Both the position numbers and the translations under genes were made by a program. A stretch of DNA of 64,000 nt from an uncultured Lachnospiraceae bacterium (GTDB lineage: Bacteria > Bacillota > Clostridia > Lachnospirales > Lachnospiraceae): assembly GCA_900546325.1 (NCBI GenBank), contig URCR01000012.1, forward strand, positions 4,771 to 68,770. The letters run 5' to 3'. Below are positions 51,777 to 60,775 of the stretch, in pieces (positions within the stretch are counted from its first letter, which is position 1; each line of letters opens with the position of its first letter). Below the pieces are notes generated by a model. The model did no database searches. It was not told the DNA's origin and saw nothing but the letters and a program-made list of their open reading frames with translations.

Positions 51777-54550
51777 TCTTTGATCATACATACCGGCGAA
51801 CAGATCCCTGCCTCCGGATATTCACGGTTTCCGTTTTTGACGATCACGGTAATCTCATGCTTCCCTTCCAGATGATCAGAAAGGGATACGATCATGCTTC
51901 CGCCAAACCCTTCCTTTCTTCTTGCCACTTCTTCTCCGTCAAGGTAGATATATACATGACCGAAGATCTCCGGAAAATAAAGTTTTCTTCCGGCACAAGG
52001 ATTTCCTGCATCCCAGTATGCACGGTACATTGCATATTTTCCAAGCCTTCCCGAAAGTTCCGGCTGCGGCTGCCCGGTAAAAGCAACCGGCTCGAAGCTG
52101 TTCATATCATTGATATCTGTCTGCATAGATGGATCCGGCATCTCGTCAAAAAGCTGATAATAAAGTTTCCAGCCATCAACAACCTGCTCATTAACCGGAA
52201 GGATAAATGGGATCTCCTCACCGGAAGTCACCGGAAGTCTCACTTCTTCGACGATTCCTTCTGTCGTTGCTGCCCGGAGAATCAAGCTCTCTTCCTCTCC
52301 TGCCCGGACAATGATCTGTGCTTTGCCATGGAACAATTTGCGGTAAGGTGCCACATCCGGCTCGTGCGAAACCGGATTTCCATTTCCGACACCTAAGATT
52401 TCACCATTTTCTACTTCAAACAAGATTAGATTTTCTGCATCCGGAATGACCGTTCCATTCTTGTCTGTCAGAGAAATATTAAAAATCGCTGCATCAAATC
52501 CATCATTCTTTACAGAAGAAAACGCAGGTACGATCTGTATCTTTTCTGCTAAACGTGCTGTCTGCTGAAAATCCTCCGCCACAGCCTGGCCATCTCTGTA
52601 TGCGACAGCCTTCAGCGTTCCTGCTTCGTAAGGGATCTCACATTCTGCCTGTGCATACGGATCTATTTTCTGTCTTCCACAGGAAACATTATTTACAAAC
52701 AATTCTATTTCCGGACAATTAGAATAAATCTGTATTTTGATCGGAGTTCCTTCCGGAATTTTTTTCTCCCAGGAAGATGCGAGATGCACCATCGGCTCTC
52801 GTTTCCAATATGCCTGATAGCGAAAACAGGCATTTTTCGCGAACCCGCAGCTGTCATAGGTTCCGAAGTAAGTGCCCACACTTGGCCAGATAAACGGAGT
52901 CGGCTCTCCACGGTAGTCAAACCCTGTCCATACAAAGGTTCCGGCGACAAATGGACGTTCCTTTACATACTTCCATGCCTCCTGAACCGTATTTCCCCAG
53001 AGGGCGCTCTCGCTGTCATAGTCGTCAATGATATGCTTTTCATAATCTGTTTGCTGTTCTCCGCGAACCATAAACGCACTGGCCGTCTCAGACCCGATCA
53101 GAGGTGTCCCTGGAAATTTCTTATGAAATTCATCGTAGCGGACAGGATTGTAGTTGATTCCGACTGCATCCAAAATGGTGGCAGCCCCCTCCTCCTCCAG
53201 ATAGCCTCCGTTAAAAGCTCCAAGCACCGGCCTGGATGTGTCAAGTTCTTTGATGGCAGCCTGGAGTCTTCCGGCGATTCTTCGTCCTTTTCCGGTTCCC
53301 TGAAGCGGTTCCTCATTTAACACAGAATAGAGTATGACAGAAGGATGATTTCTCGCATTTCGGATGATTCCTTTTATCTCCTCAAGATTATCTACCGCTG
53401 AACTGAATGTGCGGTTTTCCTCCATGACCGCCAGCCCGAGGCGATCACAGATTTCCAATATTTCAGGATCCGGATTATGAGCGCAGCGATATGCATTGGC
53501 TCCCAGTTCCTTCAATTTCAAAATCCGGTATTCCTTGACACGGTATGGGACAGCAACACCGACTCCTGCGTGATCCTGATGATTGCAGAAGCCTTTTAGC
53601 TTGACAGAGGTCCCATTCATCCAGAAGCCGGTATCCGCATCAAGACGGATCGTTCGAAATCCGGCAGGGTTGATCTGATAATCGATCTTGATTCCATTGG
53701 ATCTAACCGAAGATTTCACGGTGTACAGTACAGGATCCTCCATTGACCATAGTTTAGGCGCTGTTATTCCAATGCTGCTGTTGATCTGCTTTTTGCCAAT
53801 TCCGGGCACAGAAGTGGATTGTGTCACAACACCTGCCACATTTCCGGATGGATCCAACAGAACGTGTTCCATCTCCACCTGCTCTTCTTTCTCAAAACTG
53901 TTTTCCAGTGTTGCTTCGATCTGGACGGACCACATGCCATCCGGTTCTGCTTCACTCTCACATACCGGATGGATCCAGATTCCCTGACTGGCGATATGTG
54001 TTGCTGATTTCTTAATGAGCCAGACATTTCTGTAAATTCCGGCGCCCTCATACCACCATCCTTCCCATCCGGATGCATCAATCCGGATTGCCAGCGTGTT
54101 CGGAATCACGCCGAAATTTGCCATATCTGTCATATCTACGTTGAAGCTGTTATATCCAGAAAAGTTTCTCTTTAAAAGCATCCCGTTTACATAGATTTCC
54201 GCGTCTGCTGACATGCCTTCAAATTCAAGGAGGATCTGTTTGTTACGGTCTTCTTCGGCAAGGGCGAATTTTATCCGGTACCATCCGATTCCCCGTTCTT
54301 TATACCCTTGATTCGGAGAACCATGCTCTGTAAATTCCTTTTTCGTTACCCAGTCATGCGGAAGTGTTACTTCCTCCCAGTCACTGTCATCAAACCCTGC
54401 CTCTGCCGGCCCTCTTGCTGCACCTCCCTTTGAGAATCCATAAACATCATCATGATTTTTTGTGAGAGGGCGTACGGAAAAGTCTTTCTCTATAAATTTC
54501 CAGCCGCGATTCATGGAAAAAAGTCCGGCCTGTTCGTTTTTATGCTTCAT
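51773..54550 (-). CDS. Glycoside hydrolase family 2 beta-galactosidase-like enzyme
   Basis: This 925-residue enzyme has an N-terminal sugar-binding domain (LPHDWVTKKEF and WYRIKF), an Ig-like domain and a TIM barrel. The acid/base is E413 in SVLNEEP and the likely nucleophile is E488 in IGSETAS. The barrel also has CAHNPDP and FVWTGFDYRGEP. A DUF4982-like domain and a further jelly-roll-like part at the C terminus follow. There is no signal peptide, so it acts in the cytoplasm on sugars imported by the linked ABC transporter. Beta-galactosidase is the best call, but GH2 also holds beta-glucuronidases and others. Confidence 0.85.
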   Translation of the reverse strand: MKHKNEQAGLFSMNRGWKFIEKDFSVRPLTKNHDDVYGFSKGGAARGPAEAGFDDSDWEEVTLPHDWVTKKEFTEHGSPNQGYKERGIGWYRIKFALAEEDRNKQILLEFEGMSADAEIYVNGMLLKRNFSGYNSFNVDMTDMANFGVIPNTLAIRIDASGWEGWWYEGAGIYRNVWLIKKSATHIASQGIWIHPVCESEAEPDGMWSVQIEATLENSFEKEEQVEMEHVLLDPSGNVAGVVTQSTSVPGIGKKQINSSIGITAPKLWSMEDPVLYTVKSSVRSNGIKIDYQINPAGFRTIRLDADTGFWMNGTSVKLKGFCNHQDHAGVGVAVPYRVKEYRILKLKELGANAYRCAHNPDPEILEICDRLGLAVMEENRTFSSAVDNLEEIKGIIRNARNHPSVILYSVLNEEPLQGTGKGRRIAGRLQAAIKELDTSRPVLGAFNGGYLEEEGAATILDAVGINYNPVRYDEFHKKFPGTPLIGSETASAFMVRGEQQTDYEKHIIDDYDSESALWGNTVQEAWKYVKERPFVAGTFVWTGFDYRGEPTPFIWPSVGTYFGTYDSCGFAKNACFRYQAYWKREPMVHLASSWEKKIPEGTPIKIQIYSNCPEIELFVNNVSCGRQKIDPYAQAECEIPYEAGTLKAVAYRDGQAVAEDFQQTARLAEKIQIVPAFSSVKNDGFDAAIFNISLTDKNGTVIPDAENLILFEVENGEILGVGNGNPVSHEPDVAPYRKLFHGKAQIIVRAGEEESLILRAATTEGIVEEVRLPVTSGEEIPFILPVNEQVVDGWKLYYQLFDEMPDPSMQTDINDMNSFEPVAFTGQPQPELSGRLGKYAMYRAYWDAGNPCAGRKLYFPEIFGHVYIYLDGEEVARRKEGFGGSMIVSLSDHLEGKHEITVIVKNGNREYPEAGICSPVCMIKE

Positions 54551-54569
54551 AATTTTCCTTTACTCCTTT

Positions 54570-55406
54570 TTATTCTTTGACTGCCGCTCCGCTCATAGAA
54601 GTGATCAACATTTTCTGCGTGACAATGAAAAACAAAATAAATGGCACCGCCACAAGAAGTGATCCTGCTGCGAAAGAGGCAAATAAATTTTTCTTATCTG
54701 TGACAAAGCTGAACAGTCCAAGTGCGACGGTCTGCATCTTCGAAGAACGAAGCACCATTTTAGGGAAGATAAAATCCATCCACGGCGCAGTAAAGCTTGT
54801 GATAGTAAGAAACACCATAATCGGACGCGCAGTCGGAAGGATGACTTTCCAAAAGATTGTAAAATGTCCTGCCCCGTCAATCCGTGCTGCCTCGTCAAGA
54901 CTTTTTGGAAGCATATCCATATAGCTTTTTACCATCCATGTATTGTACGGGATATTTCCTGCCATATAGATCAAAATCAGCCCCCACAGTGTATTCAGAC
55001 CATGTACACACATGAGAATCACATAAATCGCCACCATTCCTACAAAAGAAGGAAAAATCTGCAAAATCAGAAGTGACATCAGCATTCCTCTTTTGAAAGT
55101 AAAATGGAACCTGGAAAACACATAGGCACTCAGCGCACAGATAAACACGGTACCAACTGTTGTTCCGACTGCAATGATCAAGGAATTGCGAAACCAAAGC
55201 GGAAAATCTGTATTTTGAAATAAATCTTTAAAGTTTACAAGGGTCACTCCATCTCCAAAGGGAATGATACTCAGTGATGCGATATTCTGTTCCGGAGAAA
55301 ATGCCGCACTTACTACATAGATCAGAGGATAGAGTACAAACAGACTTGTCCCGATCAAAAATATCCATAAAAGTGCGCTTGTAACTCCTTTTTGTACTTT
55401 CTGCAT
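54570..55406 (-). CDS. Carbohydrate ABC transporter permease, MalG-like
   Basis: This 278-residue permease has six membrane helices and the EAA loop LDEAARIDGAGHFTIFWKVILP that docks the ATPase. It ends QKMLITSMSGAAVKE, typical of MalG/GanQ. It lies 1 bp after the MalF-like gene and 20 bp before the glycosidase gene. No ATPase gene is in the operon, so a shared MsmX-type ATPase is presumed. Confidence 0.9.
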   Translation of the reverse strand: MQKVQKGVTSALLWIFLIGTSLFVLYPLIYVVSAAFSPEQNIASLSIIPFGDGVTLVNFKDLFQNTDFPLWFRNSLIIAVGTTVGTVFICALSAYVFSRFHFTFKRGMLMSLLILQIFPSFVGMVAIYVILMCVHGLNTLWGLILIYMAGNIPYNTWMVKSYMDMLPKSLDEAARIDGAGHFTIFWKVILPTARPIMVFLTITSFTAPWMDFIFPKMVLRSSKMQTVALGLFSFVTDKKNLFASFAAGSLLVAVPFILFFIVTQKMLITSMSGAAVKE

Positions 55407-56726
55407 CTATACCTCTCCTTCCTTATATGATTTCGTATTACGGAAACTGATGACTGCAAACGGCGCCATGACTATGAAAATAACAATTCCAAGGACAGAG
55501 GCATAATTGTATTTCATCAGTGTCATCGTCAGCTGGTAGATCCATGTCACAAGAATATCTGTTCCGCCTGCCGACGTCATTGTACTGTCCGCCACAGCAG
55601 GTGCTCCTCCTGTGAGGAAATAAATCGCGCCGAAATTATTGATGTTATGGGCAAAAGACATAATAATCAAAGGCATCGTCTGATAGAGTACCAAAGGAAC
55701 GGTGATTTTCCGGAAAATATAAAACTTATTTGCCCCGTCAATTCTCGCAGCCTCATACACATCGGCGGAAATTGACGTCATATTTCCCATGATCAGAAGC
55801 ATGAAATAGGAAAAACCTGCCCAGAGATTTACAAGCACACATACCCAGCGGCAGATCCACACATCAGACAGCCACGGGATTGGCTGTCCGATCAGTCCAA
55901 TCTCCATCAACGTCCGGTTCACAATTCCAAAAGAACCATTTAAAAGATTTTTCCAGACAAGCATACTGACTACGGACGGTACTGCGTATGGCAAAATGAA
56001 CAGAGAGCGAAATACCGGCTTGATCCGGATTTTTGTCTCATGGAGCACCGCGGCTGCGATCATCCCTCCGGCAAAACAGGTAAGTGTGGCAAGGAATCCC
56101 CAAATGAGCGTCCAGACTGCCACCCGGACAAATGCGCCTGCCCATGTAGATTCGCCTCCAAAAAGTGCTGCAAAGTTCTGCATTCCGACCCAGTCTACCG
56201 TTTTCGCCGGCGGAATGTGATCCGGCGCAGAATAATTGGTAAATGCAACTGCCGCCGAGAAGATCAACGGCACAACCACGAAGAAAAGTACAAGTACAAA
56301 TGCCGGTGCCATTCCGATCAACGGAAAGCTTTTTGCCGCCAATGTGCGGACAGAATTTCTCGTTTCTCTGTTTCTAAGTCCATAAATACAAAAGTACTTG
56401 TACTCATTTCCGGCATCTTTGATTGATTTGATATACAGTACAAAGAAAATTAAGAGTACTGCGATCATCATAATCCCATCAATCAGAAGAAAGATGGAAT
56501 TTTCCCGGAACCTCACCGAAAGTTCCGGCTGTGGTGATCCGAGCGTGATAATATTTTGGAATCCTTTTACGAACATCGGGATCAACAGCAATGCAAAAAT
56601 TTCCAAAAGTGCATACAGGATTCCTTTTATGTATTGTTTAAAGTATAAAATGTGGCTGAGTCCCATAAAAAGTGCTGCTGTGACAAGTACCTTTTTCCCG
56701 GAACTCCCGTCTCTTTCTATTCTCAT
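55407..56726 (-). CDS. Carbohydrate ABC transporter permease, MalF-like
   Basis: This 439-residue permease has an N-terminal cytoplasmic region, extra helices before the transport core (about residues 15-120) and the EAA loop YEAARIDGANKFYIFRKITVP. The long N-terminal extension resembles MalF/GanP of Gram-positive maltose or galactan importers. ATG 56726 follows GTGGAGGAAG; the longer reading frame to 56816 would overlap the lipoprotein gene. It works with the MalG-like permease next to it. Confidence 0.88.
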   Translation of the reverse strand: MRIERDGSSGKKVLVTAALFMGLSHILYFKQYIKGILYALLEIFALLLIPMFVKGFQNIITLGSPQPELSVRFRENSIFLLIDGIMMIAVLLIFFVLYIKSIKDAGNEYKYFCIYGLRNRETRNSVRTLAAKSFPLIGMAPAFVLVLFFVVVPLIFSAAVAFTNYSAPDHIPPAKTVDWVGMQNFAALFGGESTWAGAFVRVAVWTLIWGFLATLTCFAGGMIAAAVLHETKIRIKPVFRSLFILPYAVPSVVSMLVWKNLLNGSFGIVNRTLMEIGLIGQPIPWLSDVWICRWVCVLVNLWAGFSYFMLLIMGNMTSISADVYEAARIDGANKFYIFRKITVPLVLYQTMPLIIMSFAHNINNFGAIYFLTGGAPAVADSTMTSAGGTDILVTWIYQLTMTLMKYNYASVLGIVIFIVMAPFAVISFRNTKSYKEGEV

Positions 56727-56740
56727 CTGATCTTCCTCCA

Positions 56741-57967
56741 CTACTGGCTTAAGATTGCCTGATTGCAATTGTCCAGTTCTGTTTTGACATCTGCTCCGTT
56801 CCATATATTTGAGCATGCATTCTTCATCGGGTTCCAGAAATTATCCACTTCTTTGATGGAAGGAGTAGGATATGCATATTCCAGCTGCTTTTGGAAACCT
56901 TCAATGTACTCGCTTCCGGTATCGATCATTACCGATGGAATCGCACCTGTAATTTTAAACCGCAGCTTCTGAATTTCCTCCGTAAGAAGAAATCGTCCAA
57001 ATGCCTGTGCTTCCTTTGGATGTTCAGAATAGGCAGACACCTGCATCGTGCGCGCCCCTGAGAAAGAAGCAGCCGGTCCATCATCCCCTGGAAGTTCCGG
57101 AAGTGGTGCCACTCCAAAATTCATACCCGCCGCTTCACAGGAAGCGATATTCCATGGTCCGGTAATATACATTGCCGCATCGCCCTGTGTGAAAGCGGCC
57201 AGTGCAACTGCATTGTCTGAAAGATCGTTAGCGGGCATATCCAGATATTTGCGGAAGGACTGGAAGTATTTCATCCCCGCCACAGCATCTTCCGCATTCA
57301 TATAAGTATTTTCCGCATCCGTTCCGTCTTTGCCAAACAGTTGATTTCCATTCATTCCGGTAAAGATCGGAGAATAGTACGCATCTGCCACATTCCAAAT
57401 AATGCCATATTTTCCGTTGCCATTAAAGGAGTCGCAGAATGCTTCTACTTCTTTCCATGTGGCAGGAGGTGTTTCCAAAAGATCCTTATTGTACAGCAGC
57501 GCATACGTCTCATCCGATACCGGATAGCCATAAATCTTTCCGCCGGAAGTCACTGACTTTTCACAGGAAGCTGCAACTACTCCGCGGACGTCATTCTCAT
57601 CATCCAAAGCCAGTATGTGCTCTCCGGCAAGCAGCCCTCCGATTGTATTACTTGGTGTAGCAAACAGATCCGGTCCGATCCCTGCCGGTCCGTCCAACAC
57701 AATCTGCGTATTGGCATCTCCAACCTCCACGTTTTCAAATTCAATTTTGATATTTGGGTGCAGTTTTGTAAACGCTTCTCCGGCTTTTTCGATGAATTCC
57801 TGCGTAGATCCGCTTGATTCCCATACTTTCAAAGTAATTTCTTCGGTGGTCAGTCCGTCTTTTCCTTGTTTTTCCTCCTGATCTTTTGTACGGCCTCCGC
57901 CGCATCCGGACAATACAAGTCCGGCAGTCAATATCAAGGCAAGAATTTCGTCTCTTCTTTTTCTCAC
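56741..57967 (-). CDS. Sugar-binding lipoprotein of the ABC importer
   Basis: This 408-residue protein has a lipoprotein signal with lipobox LSGC (Cys22), then an extracellular solute-binding domain of the MalE type. Visible landmarks are TLKVWESSG, LDGPAGIGPDLFATPSN and GDAAMYITGPWNI. It starts at GTG 57967, well spaced from GAGGAGGAA. As first gene of the operon it sits after the promoter at 58019-58047. The ligand is probably a galactose-containing oligosaccharide, inferred from the glycosidase. Confidence 0.9.
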   Translation of the reverse strand: MRKRRDEILALILTAGLVLSGCGGGRTKDQEEKQGKDGLTTEEITLKVWESSGSTQEFIEKAGEAFTKLHPNIKIEFENVEVGDANTQIVLDGPAGIGPDLFATPSNTIGGLLAGEHILALDDENDVRGVVAASCEKSVTSGGKIYGYPVSDETYALLYNKDLLETPPATWKEVEAFCDSFNGNGKYGIIWNVADAYYSPIFTGMNGNQLFGKDGTDAENTYMNAEDAVAGMKYFQSFRKYLDMPANDLSDNAVALAAFTQGDAAMYITGPWNIASCEAAGMNFGVAPLPELPGDDGPAASFSGARTMQVSAYSEHPKEAQAFGRFLLTEEIQKLRFKITGAIPSVMIDTGSEYIEGFQKQLEYAYPTPSIKEVDNFWNPMKNACSNIWNGADVKTELDNCNQAILSQ

Positions 57968-57992
57968 TTCTATTCCTCCTCACAGTGATCTA

Positions 57993-58002
57993 ATTGCGCA
58001 AT
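57993..58002. promoter_or_regulatory. Candidate LacI-family operator
   Basis: ATTGCGCAAT is a perfect 10-bp palindrome with a central CG, as LacI-family operators have. It lies 17 bp past the -10 box, over the early transcript of the sugar operon. Related GCGCAA sites occur near 58112 and 58121. Confidence 0.55.
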
Positions 58003-58018
58003 CGGTTGTCTTGTTTAT

Positions 58019-58047
58019 ATTATATTGAATATAATTGAGAAAATCAA
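58019..58047 (-). promoter_or_regulatory. Promoter of the sugar-utilisation operon
   Basis: On the minus strand TTGATT (58042-58047), exactly 17 bp and a perfect TATAAT (58019-58024). The stretch from here to the regulator at 58304 is intergenic. It holds AT-rich sequence, two GCGCAA motifs and the control site of the next island. Confidence 0.7.
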
Positions 58048-58241
58048 CAAACGGAGTTTACGATATTTCCAAAAATGTTTTGGATATTTTCACGTTTTTA
58101 CAAGAATTTCAGCGCAAAATCGCGCAACAAAGAAATGAAACATTGAAGATAACAACTCTGAAATTCATATTTTCTGCCTTGTACTGAAAAGCGGGCTATC
58201 CTATAATAAAGGAGAAGCACTTTTTTGAAAAAATCTGTCCG

Positions 58242-58264
58242 CTGTAACATTTCGCGGACATTTG
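58242..58264 (+). promoter_or_regulatory. 23-bp control motif of the two-component island, copy 1
   Basis: A 23-bp stretch beginning CTGTAACATTT and ending GCGGACATTTG recurs with one change at 60358-60380. In this copy TGTCCGC just upstream and GCGGACA also form an inverted repeat 11 bp apart. A -10-like TATACT follows at about 58270. Likely the binding site of the island's regulator. Confidence 0.6.
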
Positions 58265-58303
58265 CCTGCTATACTATCTGCAAAAAGCAAAGGAAGTGAG
58301 GAT

Positions 58304-58997
58304 ATGAAGCAGATTTTAATTGTCGAGGACGACAGTTTTTTTGAATAAGATGTTGGCCTATAACCTGACCGCAGACGGCTACGGCGTGACTTCTGCCCTA
58401 AATGCCAGAACCGCAGCCGATGCCATCCGCCAGCAGGAATTTGATTTAGTGCTGCTGGATATCAACCTGCCGGACGAAAACGGCTTTGAGCTGTGCAGGC
58501 TGATAAAACCCAAGCACCCGGATACCATCGTAATTTTCCTGACCGCCAACGATCAGGAGAGCGACCAGATACGGGGCTATGAGGTGGGCGCGGTGGACTA
58601 CATTACAAAGCCCTTTGTGATCGGAGCCTTGCAGCGGAAAATCAAAGCCATGTTCGCCATGCTGGAACACCACAAACCATCCAAGGACATTTACAACGAC
58701 GGGCGGCTGTTTCTGGACTTCTCGGAGCAGACGGCTTCCTTAAACGGCAAGCCCCTGATCCTATCCCCGATGGAGTACAAAATGCTGAACCTGTTCCGCA
58801 AAAATCCCCGGCAAGTGCTGACCCGTGGGCAGCTTTTGGAAAAGCTGTGGGATATAGACGAGAGGTTTGTAGACGGACACACCCTGACAACCTCCATCAG
58901 CCGGATTCGCAGCAAGATTGAATCCGACGGCGGCGCGCCCTATATCAAGACCGTTTACGGCATGGGCTATCAATGGACGGGAGGCGAGACAAGATGA
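58304..58997 (+). pseudogene. OmpR-family response regulator with a one-base frameshift near the start
   Basis: ATG 58304, after GGAAGTGAGG, gives MKQILIVEDDSFFE and a stop at 58346-58348. Removing one T from the T7 run (58336-58342) restores DSFLNKMLAYN and a full 230-residue regulator. That product has D52 in LLDINLP, YITKPF and a winged helix ending YGMGYQW. The frame from 58320 uses a chance ATG and lacks the acidic pocket. Either the gene is broken, the run slips during transcription, or the base is a sequencing error. Base composition is richer in G and C than the neighbours. It overlaps the kinase gene by 4 bp. Confidence 0.8.
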
Positions 58998-60025
58998 AGT
59001 TTCAGAACCTCTCGGTAAAGAGGCTGTTTGGCCGGGTGGCAATAGGGCTTGCCATCTCCATGTCCGGGATCACCATAGCCCTGTTCCTTGTGACAAAACA
59101 GACGGCGGTGCTGCTGACGGGCGTGGCACTGCTGCTTTGCGCCCTTGTGGGGATTTTTGTACTGACGCAGGCGTTTGGAAAGCGGCTGTCGCAGTTTACC
59201 GCTGACCTGTGCCAGACCTTAGACCACATGATCGCCGGGAATGAAGCACCAAAGCGTCCAGAGGACAGCGAAACCCAGCTTGCCAGAATCGGACACCGGC
59301 TGGCAAGGCTTTACCATATTATGCAGGAGAACCGCCGCAGGGTGGACGAGGAACGGCAGGAGTTACAGACCCTTGTATCAGATATTTCCCATCAGGTGAA
59401 AACGCCGGTAAGCAATCTGAAAATGGCAACGGACACCCTGCTGGAAAAGCCTATGACCGAGGCGGAGCGCACCGACTTTATCCGGGGAATCCGTATCCAG
59501 ACGGATACGCTGGACTTTCTCTTTCAGGCTCTTGTGAAAACCTCCCGGCTGGAAACGGGCGTGATCCAGTTGGATAAGCAACCGGGCCGCCTCTTTGATA
59601 CCGTGGCACAGACCATGAGTGGGATCGTGTATGCAGCGGAGAAAAAGGAAATCGCCGTGTCCGTGGACTGCCCGGAGGATTTGACCTTTTCCCATGACAG
59701 CAAGTGGACATCCGAAGCCCTCTTTAACCTTCTGGACAATGCGGTAAAATACACCCCGGCGGGCGGGAAAATTGCTGTGTCGGTGGTGCTGTGGGAAATG
59801 TATGTGGAAATCAAAGTGGCCGACACCGGAAAGGGCATTTCCGAAAGCAATCAGGCGGCTATCTTCCGACGCTTCTATCGTGAGGAAGAAGTACACGAAC
59901 AGCAGGGCGTGGGCATTGGCCTGTATCTGGCCCGCGAAATCGTAACACGGCAGGGCGGCTATATCAAAGTGGTTTCGGAGCCGGGCAAGGGTTCGGAATT
60001 TTCTATTATGTTACCTACAAAATGA
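58994..60025 (+). CDS. Sensor histidine kinase of the two-component island
   Basis: This 343-residue kinase has two membrane helices (about residues 12-33 and 38-58) with almost no external loop. A HAMP-like linker follows, then H133 in DISHQVKTPVSNL. The ATP domain has LFNLLDNAVKYTP, VADTGKGI and GVGIGLYLA. Short-loop kinases of this sort pair with BceAB-type ABC transporters that sense peptide antibiotics. The remains of such an ATPase lie downstream. ATG 58994 overlaps the regulator stop; codon choice (GCC, GGC, CTG) is unlike the flanking genes. Confidence 0.9.
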   Translation: MKFQNLSVKRLFGRVAIGLAISMSGITIALFLVTKQTAVLLTGVALLLCALVGIFVLTQAFGKRLSQFTADLCQTLDHMIAGNEAPKRPEDSETQLARIGHRLARLYHIMQENRRRVDEERQELQTLVSDISHQVKTPVSNLKMATDTLLEKPMTEAERTDFIRGIRIQTDTLDFLFQALVKTSRLETGVIQLDKQPGRLFDTVAQTMSGIVYAAEKKEIAVSVDCPEDLTFSHDSKWTSEALFNLLDNAVKYTPAGGKIAVSVVLWEMYVEIKVADTGKGISESNQAAIFRRFYREEEVHEQQGVGIGLYLAREIVTRQGGYIKVVSEPGKGSEFSIMLPTK

Positions 60026-60049
60026 AAGTAAACTTATGGAGGCAAAGAT

Positions 60050-60226
60050 ATGATGTATCGTACAGAATTATTAGAAGAAATTACCGTTGAAAATGTAACA
60101 GAGAAAATCAATAAAAAAATACAAGAAATGGAAAAGCAAAGCTATCGACTTGTTACAATGTCGTTTTGGGGAACAGAAAGAGCTGTATTAGTTTTCAAAA
60201 AGGGGCTGAAAGGCAGCTTGCTTTGA
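60050..60226 (+). CDS. 58-residue hypothetical protein after the kinase
   Basis: The frame MMYRTELLEEITVENVTE runs to TGA at 60226 and contains SYRLVTMSFWGTERAVLVF. GGAGG lies 9 bp before ATG 60050. It recalls short DUF4177-like beta-hairpin proteins and is AT-rich, unlike the genes on both sides. The function is unknown. Confidence 0.5.
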   Translation: MMYRTELLEEITVENVTEKINKKIQEMEKQSYRLVTMSFWGTERAVLVFKKGLKGSLL

Positions 60227-60357
60227 ATCGTTATTGTCTTTCAATTTCAGTAAAATAGAATGCGGTGGACGGCCATTTCCGGCTGCCCGCCGTAATTTTT
60301 TTGAAATGTCCGAGCGTTGTAACAGTTCACCCCGATTTTCAATGAAATTTTTTGCCA

Positions 60358-60380
60358 CTGTAACATTTTGCGGACATTTG
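60358..60380 (+). promoter_or_regulatory. 23-bp control motif of the two-component island, copy 2
   Basis: This differs from the motif at 58242 by one base and lies 53 bp before the truncated ATPase gene. A weaker related half-site (GTCCGAGCGTTGTAACAG) is at about 60308. Its recurrence before both transcription units suggests that the regulator controls itself and the transporter. Confidence 0.6.
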
Positions 60381-60433
60381 GGTTTTACAATACCCTTATC
60401 AACAGGCAGAAAGCCTTGAAAGGAGTTTTGAAT

Positions 60434-60775
60434 ATGAGCATTTTACAGACTATCGACTTGAAAAAGTATTACGGCACAGAGCCGAACATTACCCGCGCCC
60501 TTGATGGCGTAAACTTCTCTGTGGAGGACGGCGAATTTGTGGCCGTTGTGGGAACCTCCGGCAGCGGCAAATCCACCCTGCTTCACATGATGGGAGGACT
60601 GGACACCCCCACCAGTGGAACCGTGATCGTCCGGGGCGAAGAACTGGCAAAAAAGAACGATGAACAGCTCACCATCTTCCGTCGCCGCAACATTGGTTTT
60701 ATCTTCCAGAACTATAACCTTGTTCCCATTCTGAATGTGTATGAGAACATCGTCCTGCCGGTGGAGCTGGATTAA
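60434..60775 (+). pseudogene. BceA/MacB-type ABC ATPase, truncated after the Q-loop region
   Basis: ATG 60434 follows AGGAG. The 113 residues match the first half of a BceA-like ATPase: Walker A GTSGSGKSTLLH and the Q-loop in FIFQNYNLVPILNVYENI. The frame then stops at TAA, with the signature, Walker B and switch motifs missing; the usual length is about 225-255. The lacI gene begins (its 3' end) at the same place, and no FtsX-type permease follows. The island was therefore cut here by a deletion or insertion. Confidence 0.85.

Noticed and set aside
52784..53320. 178-codon plus-strand frame
   Set aside because: It lies antisense within the GH2 barrel that carries both catalytic Glu residues, and has no ribosome site.
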